A DNA stretch of 64,000 bases from the NCBI GenBank assembly GCA_030141605.1, contig JAQGDQ010000265.1, positions 30,001 through 94,000 of the forward strand, written 5' to 3'. Shown piece after piece: positions 12,701-25,300 of this stretch. The notes below the pieces were generated by a model. That model worked only from the letters and a program-made list of their open reading frames with translations, had not been told where the DNA came from and made no database searches. Both the position numbers and the translations under genes were made by a program. Numbering within the stretch: position 1 is the first letter of the stretch; each line of letters opens with the position of its first letter. The stretch comes from Tubiluchus corallicola. Taxonomy: Eukaryota > Priapulida > Priapulimorpha > Priapulimorphida > Tubiluchidae.

Positions 12701-15386
12701 TTGACCCACTTTGCCAGCAACTAGTTATTTATTTGGAATTGTAATTTAGCTCAACCACCGACCTGTTACGTGTGGTTAGCGTTAACGGCATCTAGTTTTA
12801 AGTGTGACTGAAATAGTAAACGTTTAAGCTACTTTCAAAAATCCTTTAACACAGTATACCCAGTTTATGCAAATTTTAAGTTCTTTTATGGTTTTGATAA
12901 CCAAAAGTTTACAAATAATCTATGCACAAAAGTAGTATATTAGGCAAAACTGTACTATGTCTTTCAATTCTTTTAAAATAACCAAACATTTAAACTGTTG
13001 CAGGTGACTGACATTTGCTAAATTAAAAACAAATCTTTATTAATACTCGAAAGCATAAAAATTTGTAATAAAATCTACCCCAAGTTCATAGGAAAATAAT
13101 TACAGTGCGACATAATGCTTTAACCAGGCAACCATTCTTTACATTAATTCAGTTAATTAAAAAGTTTCTGCATGCAGTCAAAAAATTTACTGCACAAATG
13201 GTTTCAGATCATTAAATAAACTTCGAAGAATATATGAAATGTGGCATAAACTACCTACAGAAATTTGATATGCAACTATACATACATGTGTATTATGGAC
13301 ATATTTAACAGCTAATCATTTATTTACATAAACCTATATAAGCCTTCCTCAGTACAAACTCAAAACTTCAGGAACTTTTAAATAGATTCAAAAAACATTA
13401 ATAACCTTTTAAGAATAATAACATAATTTAACGACAATCCACTAAAACAAATGAATGTGAACAATGACCTACCTATATAATTACTAGTGACTTATAGCTT
13501 ATGGGTCTAGAATTATGAACTGCAACAATAACCAGACACCTAGAACTGTCACACATTGACCTAGTTCAATGAAAGCATAACAGCTTAACCAACATCGGAG
13601 CTCTTAGTGCTAACATTAATTTAACGGGCAACATTTACTTAGTGAAACAGTATAAAATTTGTTTTGACAAACATCATAATCACGTAAGAATACATAACTA
13701 GTGCATGCGAGAAACATCATGAGAAAAGCTAAAAAAGTAATTTTGTTTACAAAAAAACTATGCGATTAATAACAAGTCACAGATTGCTGATGTAAACACC
13801 GTTTTTCCTACTAAAAAATTTGCTAACAATGTAAAAAATATTCTGTGGCAGGAATATAATGTAAAAAAACCTTATCACAAAAAATATCATATACAGGCAG
13901 TCGTCGACTTACGACCACAATCGGTTCCTGCGAATTGGTCGCAAGACGACATGGAGGCAAGTCGGACTTGTATGTTCAAATAGTGCGCCCCCGACACGCA
14001 AGACATGCATATGCACATTAAGTATGGCGGCGTCTACGGATGAATCTGTCGCAACACTTACCGAACTAAAATTTTCTAGCTCAAAAAGAAAGAAATACGA
14101 GTTATTATTCAGACTCAGATTCATTTTATTTTCCCTTTTGTACATATCACACTTATAGTTATTACTAAATTAAAAAAATACAATTCAAGGGAAGGGTGGC
14201 GAAAAACTAACTAGTTGTTTAAATCAGCCACCCTTATTAAATTAGTAAAATTTGTTAAGTTAGCAAATGAGTATATAATTTTACATTATATATGTAGTGA
14301 ATCTAATGCAAATTATCAAATCAAAAATATACATAAATGTAAAGTAAAACAAAAGTAAAAAGAAATTATAAATTTCTAAGAAGAGATTGCTACCATGCTC
14401 CATCTAACATGCAACATGCTGTTATTAGTTTTGTGTAAGTAAGTAATTAAGTTGTGATCGGGGGTCGTAAAGTTGAACAGTCGTAGACAACTACGTATAC
14501 ACCCTAACTTTTCATTTGCTTTTATACAGTGCTCCCGTAACATTGGGAAACATGTCAGACATTGGGAAAAATAGTCTTATAAAATAAATGTACCAAATAA
14601 ATTTTAATTCTAAATCAGATTCAAGAAGCCTATAGTATTTGAGTCGCCACTGTTGTGCCATACTGACCAGCATGACTTTTTAACAGACTTGAATTTATTT
14701 AGAAACTGTTTTATCAGTCACTTCAGAAGTATCAATATTTAGTAAACTTGCATCTAAGGTCTCGAATTAATTACCAATTGCGTGTGATAATTTTTTTGTA
14801 GAAAAAATGATTCAGAGCATTCAATGTTTAGCCAAGACTTGTATTTATGAAAAAAGAAAGCAAATATTGATATCAGCATTTGGTAAACATTAAACATACG
14901 CCACGCACCTAGCAGGACTAGAAGAAGAGATTCCACTATCACTGTTGCCAGGGGAACAGAGTGGCTGCTGTTCTGCTGAGTTCAGGTTGTCCAGGCCATT
15001 AAGTTCATCACTGGCCGTCACTTGCAAAAGTCTTGTCAAAAAATCATCTGTAAAATTTTCCTAAAAAGCAAGCAAAACAATGCTCAGTTTTTATCATTAT
15101 CACAATTATATTAATAATATTATTATAATTATGGTTCGAATCAATTTAATTTTATCTAAAGTTATGCACGTTAAAACATTAACATTAAAATTCAGATCAA
15201 CCACCTTGGCAGATATGTGCAAAAGCTCACCTTTCCACTTGACAGATGTGCGTAAATATCGTCCAAACTCTTTGAACCTTCAGTATCATCAATTAGCATT
15301 TGTGAATTACTGTCAATCCCCAAGATTCCATCTTGTTTGTCAAACAACAAGTCTAAAACACCGTTTGGGTCTAACAACGTTTCCAT
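6747..15386 (-). CDS. CREB3-like ER-tethered bZIP transcription factor
   Basis: Nine exons on the minus strand: 15386-15231, 15060-14909, 12628-12423, 11872-11751, 11554-11468, 10957-10851, 8631-8478, 7939-7831, 7108-6747. All phases agree and give 484 aa. Residues 1-230 are acidic (activation region) and include DSGISS at 93-98, a match to the DSGxxS phosphodegron pattern. A CREB3-family block precedes a basic region around 248-269 ([13 protein letters not shown]) and a leucine zipper to about 310. A hydrophobic segment at about 324-341 (…[15 protein letters not shown]) is the expected membrane anchor. Just beyond it, RSLL (368-371) fits the RxxL site-1-protease pattern. Family members sit in the ER membrane and are released in the Golgi by S1P/S2P to act in the nucleus on secretory or stress genes. 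The gene diverges from the plus-strand neighbours. Which CREB3 paralogue it is (CREB3/CREB3L1-4) is unresolved. Confidence 0.93.
9121..9316. repeat. Long near-perfect palindrome (74-bp arms)
   Basis: Arms 9121-9194 and 9243-9316 are reverse complements with one mismatch in 74 bp, separated by 48 bp. The spacer is itself weakly palindromic (gcaaaaatgggg… against …gggcccgttttcg). It lies in the intron between exons 6 and 7 of the CREB3-like gene, so its transcript would fold into a very long hairpin. It encodes no protein. Candidate explanations are a foldback MITE, a recent inverted duplication, or a hairpin RNA source. Confidence 0.95.
13894..14495. mobile_element. TA-flanked MITE with CGACTTACGACC ends (copy 1)
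   Basis: The left end is caggcagtcgtcgacttacg with TA in front. The right end, reverse-complemented, is a degraded version (cgtagttgtctacgact…tttacgacc), also followed by TA. The TA duplication suggests the Tc1/mariner-pogo superfamily. A related copy with clearer ends is at 45235-45548. The interior is non-coding; the 78-codon open frame at its left end shows no protein similarity. Confidence 0.55.
14150..14240 (-). mobile_element. 3'-end fragment of a LINE, related to the one at 16.4-17.7 kb
   Basis: Read on the minus strand this has the same inverted-repeat structure (aagggtgg … gtttttcgccacccttc) as the 3' UTR hairpin of the plus-strand LINE at 17555-17603, followed by a similar T-rich stretch and a tail containing ttagtaataa. 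It is probably a severely 5'-truncated insertion of the same family, nested inside the MITE at 13894-14495. Confidence 0.6.
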
Positions 15387-16449
15387 TTCAAATGTACAAT
15401 GTGCTGACTTAAAACAGTTGAATCTCTAAAGCCAAATTACATTACATTAGCCTGATTAACCACGCAGGCCCAAGTACCATACTGTTATAACAGTACACAG
15501 ATTTCTGCTCAGTAATTATATCATTCAATGAAACAACCGCTCTGATAATCGGTCAGACATAGAGTAAAAAATCTAACACTGCAAGAGAAAATACATCACT
15601 TAGGTTGTTAAAACTGAGCTGTTTCATTACAAACGACAACACAAGCAGAAAACAAACTGATGAAACATCTGCTACTAAGTGCCAGCGAGACAAAAATGAC
15701 GTCATCAAATAAGTAAACCGGAAGCAAACTTATCAAATTATTTGAAAATATTTTGTTTCATTCTGCCCAGTAGGTATGAAAAAATATTTGCGAGTCAGCA
15801 GTAAGCATGGAAATAATTTCAGTGATATTTAACAGGTTAGAAGAAAAATTATCATATGACGGCACTGCTATAGTCAATTTCGTATTTTTATTGCTGCTAG
15901 AATCAAACATGTCAGCTCTCTTGACATGCAGGCAGTGCCAGGCACTGATATTTTATCGGCAATAATATATAATATATATAGATATAAGGTTTGTGACTAT
16001 GTCTGACATAAATGACTTCTTCAAATAGCATAGGTACCACTGTATTGTACACTGGTGTTCTTCTTTTCAAAGTTCGCTGACTGCAAGTTATTATTGAAGG
16101 ACAGTCTTCCGTGAAATTAATCCTGGTGTTTTCAACGGTTCTCCTGGTACTTCACCACAATGTCCTATTAGGCAAAAGTTCTGTTTTTTAAGGTCACACA
16201 CGCTAATGCCGCGTTTCTACTGCGTCCGCACTGACACATACCTAGCTTGAAGGACATTCTTTTCCAAAACCATATCATATTACTGTATTACTATTACTTG
16301 TCTTTTTTTGTACCGAGTAAATTAATTTTAGTGTTTCTTTGGGTTAGGTGCAAATTTTTGAAATAGTACTGCCTTGCAGATTTACTATCGGGTCAATACA
16401 AATTAGCTTTATCTAGATGTTTTTCACTATAATAATGGTGGGTCACATT
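15387..16449. other. 5' flank of the CREB3-like gene; no gene recognised
   Basis: Contains the presumed promoter and 5' UTR of the minus-strand CREB3-like gene, but I see no clear TATA or initiator element. Around 16205-16245 is a short motif (gccgcgtttctactgcgtcc) that resembles, in opposite orientation, sequences at 18865-18998, possibly transposon ends. Confidence 0.4.
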
Positions 16450-17694
16450 GGGTCTGGGTTACTGAAAAGCTAACTTGTCCTTAAGCTTGTCACTAAGGTG
16501 TCTGAAAGCTAACAAACTGTCTATTAACTATAAAAAGACAAAATACATGCTGATTACGCCTGGCCGCAAAACAGACGCATATGAAAATTTCCAGATTTCA
16601 ATGAATAATCAAATATTAACTAGGTCTAAAGAAATTAAATACCTCGGTATGTTCATTGATGATAACTTAACATGGTCTACACAAACAAAACACATAACCT
16701 ACAAAATTAGCAAAATCAAGGGCATAATTGCGAGGATAAGACACTACGTAAATACAGATGTACTAAAACTAATATACCATGCTTTGGTTTATTCTTATCT
16801 TCACTATGGGATTCTTTCCTGGGGCACTGCATCTTCAAATACTTTAAAACCGATACAAACTCATCAAAACATTATAGTTAAGCTGATGACATTTTCTGGT
16901 AGACGGGAACATGCAACGCCATCCTACATTAAATTGGGCCTCTTAAAACTGAATGATATCTACAAACTCGAGCTTGCAAAATTTGTATACAAATTTAAGA
17001 ATAACTTACTACCAGAATTGTTTCTAAATTACTATACGCCAGCATCCGATATTCACAGTTACAACACTAGGTTTTCTACTAACAGTTCTTTCTTTATCGA
17101 ACGATTTAATACATCTAAGGGTCAAACGTCGTTAAAATATCAGGGATCAGTATTATGGAACTCTCTACCTGCTCATATAACTTCTTTACCTCTGCATTCG
17201 CTAAAAAAACAGTACGCTAAGGCACTTCTTGAAGCTTACAAATAAATCAGTTTTTTTGTCTGTTAGATGTACATTCTTATGGTAACTTTTGCTTAAAAAC
17301 ATTTTTATGAGGTGCAAACTCACTTTTTCGCTGTTGTATTTTTGTTTTTGTATTTCTGTACGTTTGTGTATTTATTAGATGTATTTATCAGAAACAATTG
17401 TAAGGTATTTTGCTTAGTAGTTCGTAAATTTGTCATGGTTTTTGATTTTTGTCTTTTGCTGTTGTATTTTTGTTTTTTGTATTTCTGCACGTTTATGTAT
17501 TTTTTAATATAGCTGTGTCTACTGTCCTTAGCGTCCTTTTGTTTACTGTCCTTTGAGAAGGGTGGTTGACTCGATAACCTTTGGTTTTTCGCCACCCTTT
17601 CTCCTATGTTTGTTTGTATTTTTGTGTATTTTATTGTCAAATTATTGTATATGGAGGAAAATAAATTACTATTACTATTACTATTATTACTACT
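16450..17694 (+). mobile_element. 5'-truncated non-LTR retrotransposon (CR1/L2/Jockey type)
   Basis: The open frame at 16475-17245 (256 codons) is the C-terminal part of a non-LTR reverse transcriptase. It begins in the thumb region with LKANKLSINYKKTKYML, continues with IKYLGMFIDDNLTW, and ends with the C-terminal block NTRFSTNSSFF … LWNSLPAHI. The endonuclease and the catalytic YxDD region are missing, so this is a 5'-truncated copy. The 3' UTR contains a hairpin (17555-17603) and the element ends in a short tandem TTACTA tail (about 17665-17694) rather than poly(A), as in CR1/L2-type elements. The open frame is otherwise uninterrupted, suggesting a fairly young copy. Exact clade not determined. 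Confidence 0.85.
17555..17603 (+). other. 3' UTR hairpin of the LINE
   Basis: gagaagggtgg pairs with ccaccctttctc across a loop of about 26 bases. The same hairpin arms recur in the fragment at 14150-14240, so the structure is conserved within the family and may be recognised by its reverse transcriptase (inference). Confidence 0.7.
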
Positions 17695-19337
17695 GAATTT
17701 GTTACTGTGATGTTTTCGCACTGTGCAGTATTTAAATCTGTGACCTAACAATACTGACTCCGCGTGTTTCTAATTCTAATTTTTGATTGTTTCCGTTGTC
17801 ATTCTCTTTATTAATATCTATGTTTTATGTTGATGTACCTGGATTTCTATCTAGTAGAAATAACAAAAAACAGTACACCATTATGCGTGTTGCCGAACTA
17901 CTTTATTTACAATGCGTTCTGACGCCTTAATACATAACAGTCCGCACGTTTTACATCCGCAAAAGTTGTTTCCATTGGGACCGCACTCATTCCGTACATA
18001 CGTCATAAATACTCCAAAATTTCAACACGAAGTTCTAGACATGAGACTTTCTAGAAGAAATAAGATTTTTATTTTGCTGTGGTGGTCAAAACACAAGACA
18101 AGTAGGTGATGGATGGTAAAACATCATTTTTGAATAAACCCAATATTTGAATATTTTATTCTTTTTCATTTCTCTTCTCTATTTCTCCTGCTGGCTCAGT
18201 GACCTGGCAGCAGCAAAGCATTGGTCGACTTTAACTCGATAATATTTCACTTGGTGGTAAAGACAAACACATGGCAGTTTCAATGAAATCTTGTGCGAAG
18301 CCTTAAAAAATGTACTGCACCTTTTCTCCTCCTTATTACTATGCCTATATGATTGCAATTTTTACAGCATTTTCTAACGGAATTTAAAAAGCCCTAGTTG
18401 TGTTCACTTCAGATAAAAAGTGGCCTTTATTATAAAGCTAGCAATGTTTTCAAGCTTACAATTTTCTTTGCTATAACAGCTCAAATATGCAATGGAATTT
18501 TTGGGACAAAGTCGAAATACTGTGGCAATGGCAATAGCATGTCATAGTACAGATTACAAATTTAAAAAAGAATGCATCCAATAGAATCACAGAACCAGGC
18601 CTAAATTTACAGAAATGTTAAGTTAACAACAAACACTAAATATACATATATTTTACCTTCAGTATTAGCTTCAAAGACTACTTCGACACATAGTTATCTT
18701 GTAAAGTCTCAGTGACTATTTTCGGACTTCTTTTGTCATATAAAGCTGGTTTAATTTGTATAGTCTGTATTATTTGTTCGTTTCCGTTACGAAAATGAAC
18801 TTGTCTGTTCATACAAAAAAGGTTTGACTATTAAAGTGCAGATCTGTACGCATGCAAGGTTTTCCGTGCGGACGCAGTGAAAACGACAAACACGGACAAC
18901 AATGATTTGCAATGGCACATTGTTGCTTCAGTTTCTTTCTGTGTGAGTTGTTTAGAAAAAATCCGTGTCTGTATAGGCGCAGTGTAAACGTGGGCTTAGT
19001 CATGCTTGAAATAGATCTGATTGGGTTTTGTTGTTGCGTCTCGTGATTTTATTCAGCCATGCGTAGATGCAGAACAGCTGCTTATAAACCTTTTCCTTAC
19101 TCAGAATTATTTACATGTTGTTTACAACCTCTCTTGCGTCAAAAAGAATGTCAACTGATACTTTCTATCCCTAGAAAATTAGTTATAAGAATTCTACATT
19201 ATCTGCAACTTTACTCGTATATCATATTTTCACTTTTTAAGCGTGGCTTCTTACCTTGAGTGGCTGGTGGCATCAGTGGGGCAATTTGTATAAAAAGTAT
19301 TTTATTTTGCAGATTTTTCTTTTGCAAAGCCTCAAAT
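17695..19337. other. Spacer upstream of snurportin-1, possible MITE remnants
   Basis: No gene recognised. At 18865-18900 and 18950-18998 are two variants of a motif, gcggacgcagtgaaaacg and ggcgcagtgtaaacgtgggctta, which resemble in inverted orientation the motif near 16205. They may be ends of a non-autonomous transposon. The last part (about 19313-19337) follows a pyrimidine-rich AG and may be a 5' UTR exon edge of snurportin-1. Confidence 0.4.
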
Positions 19338-22300
19338 ATGGCTGAGGCAGTTGAGCCGTATTCTCTTCAGCCAGGAATGCCTGATTCATTTGACTTTCAG
19401 GCAAATGTTTCTGGTCACAAAAACAGAAACCCTTTGGCTAGAGCAGTTGAAGCTGCAATTACTCAGGAGGTGCAACTGTCTGCTGTAGATGATCTTACAG
19501 CTTCCCTAGCGACATCAGTCCAGGTGACTAAAAGCATGAATTCCACAGCAGCTCCACATCCAAGATTTGCCCAGTATAAAGTGAAGCTTGGCAAGTACAC
19601 ACAAGAAGAGAGACGTAGACGGCTGCTAGAAATTCAAAAGAAGTATATTTCCTCATTGTATTTTTATTCAATTAGATGTAAATCATTTGTAAACAATGGT
19701 GCATTGTAAAAATGGCTCAGGTTAGGCTGTCGCCAGTAATAATGGCACAGTAAATAAACAAACATGTACAGCATAGAAAAAAGAGCACATATGGAAAAAT
19801 CCAAAAGTTCCTGAGCATGTGACTGAAGTTATGATGGCAAGTGACTGAAGTTAAAACAAATTTGCAATTTACCAAGTAAAGTAGAACAAGAATTTATTTT
19901 TACACATTAGTCAAATTACAAACACATTAGCGTAGAAAGAGCCAGTGTTTTCATAATGGTCCATGCGTTTCTAAACTTAGAAAGCACGGTGTTATTAAAA
20001 AATCCTAATAGCAAAATTATTAGGTTAATAAGACTTGATTAATAGAATTAGTATGCAGTTTCCAACATTGTATGACTTTACATGTGAAGTTATTGAAATT
20101 AAAAAACTTTAAATTGAATTTTTTACATTCCTTAAAGAAAAAGATTAGATTACACAAATCACATGCGAAGACTAATGGAGAATGACTGGAGCAACATGAG
20201 TGAAGATGAAGATGAAGAAAAATCAGAATCTCCAACAAAAGAGGTCCTTATTAAATTCTAATCTCTGCATTTACACTATTTTGACCTGAACAATCTAAAT
20301 ATTACCATTTTTGTTGCAACTATAAATATTCGCACTATTATACAAATTATTTTCCAAAATTAGAGGAATTTGATTTGGGAACTTGTTGCTTTTTTAGCTA
20401 GTAAGTGTAAATCATCTGTCCAAATGAATGAGTTTACAATGTTTTGCACTTTGTTGTTACTTGTTTGTTTAAACTGAACATTGTGCTTGATGTCATAGAT
20501 CATTTGTGACCGTATTTTGTGAAAGGTTCTTCCTTTCCATTCTTCACTTCCTTGAATTGTTCTACATTTTACATGTGTACCACATTCTGTTTCCTTTTCA
20601 CAGAAAGAAGTTGAAACTAAGCAGCAAGTACAAATGGAGGGAATCATGCAGTTTCAAAAGTCACCTCTTTCTCAAGATTCTACCAAGCAGAAGCAAAAAC
20701 CAATAAGGTTTGAACGACCAACACCTCCCAGAAAGAGAACCGAGTCTGAAGAAGCTATGGAAGTTGACCGACCGGCAAGACCAGGTCGCTACTACAAGGA
20801 TCAGTTAATGTACTCAGAGTGGTTAGTTGATATTCCAGATGACTTTGCAGCTGAGTGGCTGGCTGTTCCGTGTCCAATTGGAAAAAGGGTGTTGGTTATT
20901 GCTGCCAAGGTAAGGTTGCTACTTCATGTTTGCCTAATCCTAGGTGATGTTCCCTTTCATTAGATATTACTGGTAACTGGTTTGCTCATTAACATTACTC
21001 ATTAACACTCCAAATGAACTGCAGTGGCACATTTCTGTTATTTTGCACAAGAATGCAGATCAAGGTAAAATTGATATGTCTGATCAGAATCACTTTTTTC
21101 TGTCTCCCTTTTGGTAAGTGAATAACTTGTTTGATCCTGTCCAAGTCCTTTTACTATTTTACTAATGGGTGAAGGGCAAGCCCAACATTGCATTTAAATT
21201 TCAGAAATAGAAATCTTGCATTTCTACATTTTAAAAAACTTAGTTTGTTAAAGTTGATTACCTCAATTGTTTTGCGAGAGTTTATACAAGTAGTCTAATT
21301 GCCATGTAATATGCATTTCAGGGAGAAACTGCTTCGTATTCAAAAGCTGGATACTGTTTCAATCGATTCCCATCCTGTCTGCCAAGTGGAAGCTTGCATA
21401 CCCTTAAAAAACAAACAGGTAAGTTCGTTTGGTAATTGAAAAATAATAGAGTGCATAGAACTGGATTTTATAAGTTTTAAAAAATTTTCAACGATTATTC
21501 AAGGATCACTTGAGTTTTTGTGATTACAGCTTTATGTTTGTTGGTCAAGCACGGCACCCATTTGAATAGTGCAATACATCACCATATGCTTTAGTAGCAA
21601 TTCTCTAAGTTATTGCAAAGAACAAAAAGAACACTGTATATACAGTGTGCTATATAATCTTTTGCTAGGGAGCACAGGAACAAAGAGTTATAGTACAGAA
21701 CAATTTATTGCATAGAAGTACTGCCCAAACAATAACAAATCTGAAGGCCTTGTACGTCTTGCAAAACCTGTTATCTTGAGATGTATGATTGAAGCAGTGA
21801 CTTGAAAACTTAGGTTAACTTTTTTATTGAACTGAGTGGCCTGGAAATTCATTCACCTCCAACCAAACGCAGTAGAGTTATTTTGAATGACAGAGTTAAG
21901 ATGATAAAAACATGCCATTGGTCTGTATTCACTTGTGAGACATCTACAAGACGTGTTGGAGGATCTTGAGCTCTTCTGCTCACTGATCCAATCAGCCAAG
22001 CAGATTTTTAGGTATTAGTGACAAATGTTCACTATTAAGCCACAGAAGCTATTTCTCTATTAGAATTGAGTTTTAAACGATTTTCTAAAAAAACTAAAGT
22101 TCCTGAACTGCCTTAAATAGAAAAGGAAGGTAGCATGTAAAAATTATTCTTAGCAAAAGGTAAAAGCTTTCCACTTGGAAAATTATTTGAAGTGAATGAT
22201 CAAAATAAATTTTTTGAAGCTCTCCTTCAAAATCATGTGTATGGTTTAACTGCATCAGAGTGTCTGACATCGCTTGAATATTTTTATACGCTTAAATGAT

Positions 22301-25300
22301 AGCGACAACATTTTTTATTGTTTTTTGTGTTTTAAAGTTGTTGTGAAGCCTAGATCATACTTTTCAAATAGGGGTGCCTGCATCTTCATTGTGACCAAGT
22401 TTCAAATTTGATCCAGCACGAAATTTTACTTCAATCTTGGTTCATCATTTTTATTTCATACAATGGAACAAGTGAAGGTACAATCACAGATTGTTTATCA
22501 AGTCATATGTTATACAAATAACTGTTTTACCAATATCAGTCACAACTAACAAATGTTAACATGTCATCTATTTATTCTATTACACATTGTTCAAATGAGT
22601 GCTGTGTTTACTGCTTTTTCTTGCAGTTTGTACATGTTTTTTCGAATTCTGGTCTAGTGCAATGCCAATTTACAGGTATCTTATTTTATCCAAGCAAAAT
22701 TATATTTTGTTAACATTATGCCAGGCTTTATGCTTAACTCTAATAAACATCAAAGTTATAATTCTATCTTATGTGAAAGTTAAATGATTTAATGATTCAG
22801 TTGCTTTTCCTTTTTGAAAATTTATGAAATTGTCAAATTAGGAATACATGAGAGAAAATGTGTTATAACTAGTGACGAATTAGCTTTAACAGTTTAAGTT
22901 TTGTGCCATTGTTGTTTCAGATTGTACACTTCTAGATGCAATATATTGTGAAGCAGCCCGTACTTACTACTGCCTAGATGTGTTGAGTTGGACTAGCCTG
23001 CCAGTTGTAGACAGTGAAGTATGCTGAATTTTTTTTAATAGCTGAGTTTCCTGCCACATCTATTGCATTTGTCATTTCTTTAGTGGTATCCTGGTGTTAC
23101 AACATTGGCGGAAATGTTATCTTTGTGCTTTATTATTGCTAGTATTGCTTGATCTATACAAATAAAAATCAGTGCCTTAAGGAATTTCATAGAGCAAGAA
23201 CATTGAACAAGTTTTTTGTTTGCAAATTCTACAAAAAATGTTAAAATGAAGTTTGCTTGAATACTGCAACATGTTTGGAGGGCATTGAGCTCTACTAGAA
23301 CTGCTAACTGTACAAATGTCGTTGTCCTCATAAGTTGGCCTATTATAGCGATGCAGTAATTCAGGGTATGTCACTCAGAAGTTCTAGAGTGTTTCCTGTC
23401 AAGAAAAGTTCACCTATCATTATTACTAGTTTTTTGTAACTGATTTGATTGTAGAACGTTTTGATCTTTATCCTTAAAATGCACGACTGTATTAATTGTT
23501 AAATGATTAAAAATATGGTTTTCAAGCACACGGGTATATATTCTAGGAATAAATGGCGATTTATTAAATTAATTGTGGCACTATTTAGCGCGTATTATGT
23601 GCAATGTGAATTATTGTATTAGAAGTTCTTCTGTTATTTGTATCAAATCTTAAAAACTTTTTTTTGCAGACTGATTTTCGCTTTTTCTGGCTACGTAGCA
23701 GACTTGATGAGACTCCACATGTAGCTAAACAAACTAGGGGCAACCCAGTAAGCTTTTGTTATTTATTTTGCTAATGATAATAATTACTTAACGAAGTGAA
23801 ATAAATGGCTAGATATGAGTTTAATTCCTAGTATTAAATATTTGTTTTTGGACTATAAGAAGATAGTTATTTGGATCTAGAGTAGTGCTCCTAGGACTCA
23901 ATTTATTAGTAGAAAATTACCAAAAAAACCCTGGCGATTTGTTCCTATAGTTATTTCTCTTTGCCAGACATTCGCACTGCGCATAATATTTGTCATATTT
24001 TGAAGAAATTTTGAGCAATGGCCTTTTATTGCTCTCTGCTTTAATCTGGTAGTCTGAGACCTGGAGTCTTCTACACTTGCTTGATATTTATTTGGCAGTT
24101 TGCAGTGATGTGTTGCACAAGAGCAAATGTATTATGATGTATATGTTTTTATGGTTTGATTTCGATAATCTACCACATGAAATTCCTTCCAAGGTCTTCC
24201 AGTAATCAACAAAATAACACTGCCAATTCACTGCAATACTTTATTGTGTTGATTTTGTGCAAGTTTGTGACATGGTGTCTTTCTTGTAATAGCTCACCTG
24301 TGTTATGACCTGTAGTAAACTACATGTTCCTTGCGAGCATATGGTATATTAAAATGCCAGGTAAGATCAAAAATATTAGTAGATGGTTTTGCCTCCTTCA
24401 GACAAGTGGATAATCTGTGACATGTTTCATGTCTTGTATGTATCTCCCTTTATCTCCTCTTACATTGTGACACTTTAATTTTGCGTTTCTGTGCTTATTT
24501 TGGATTATAAAAACTGTGTGACCTTTTGTCTTTGTCATCGATAATGATATAAGGTCCATTACATTATGTTCATACTTATTTGGGTGGTGTATTTTAGTCA
24601 AATCGCTTATATATGAGCCATGTTTTTGCATTTGATATAATATGTGATGCATTTAGTGTTTTGCATGCCTTTCTGCTTATATTTTGGATCTTGAACAACC
24701 TTTTGCCTTTGCGCTAACATGACAACCTGGTGTCATTACCGTATTCTAAGTTCCATTTGGTGTATTCTAGTCAAATGGTGTATTTGCACAGGTACTATTT
24801 TTGCATTTTTGCATGCTTTGATCAAAATGCGCAATATTTTTATTTAGGTAACACCACATTCGAGTGCTACATTATTTAGTCAAAACTGACCTAAAAATCT
24901 CAGGGAATGGCTAAAGCTAATACCTTTGTCTTGGTTTGCCCAGCAAAATGCACTTTTACTGGGAATTCTGCCGTGTGTCATCATTATTTTTTTACCAGAA
25001 CTCATTAACAACATTGAAATTAATAAAGCAAGTGAAATTATAAAATAAATTGCCTAGTATGTTGAAGTCATATATGAATTCTTACAGAGTCCATAATTAT
25101 CACAAGTTTAATTTAAATCAAATTAACATTGTTGAAGTTATTTCGACTCCATCACTTTTCTGAAGTTGTTTAATTTTAGTTAGTCAGAGCAACAACATAA
25201 AATTAGTCATTCTGTGGCACTACAGAAAAATAGCCAACCATTCAAAAATAGTTTTTATGTACTGGCATGGTTTATTTTGTGTCCTCTTCATGTGATACTG

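Larger units (their letters stand above)
12629..14908 (-). other. CREB3-like intron 2 with nested repeats
   Basis: This 2.3-kb intron separates exons 2 and 3 of the CREB3-like gene. Its recognisable content is the TA-flanked MITE at 13894-14495, inside which lies a piece of a LINE 3' end. Nothing else is recognised. Confidence 0.7.

Noticed and set aside
17320-17751. 143-codon minus-strand frame rich in Asn, Ser and Lys
   Set aside because: Antisense of the LINE 3' UTR and its TTACTA tail; the composition reflects the repeats.
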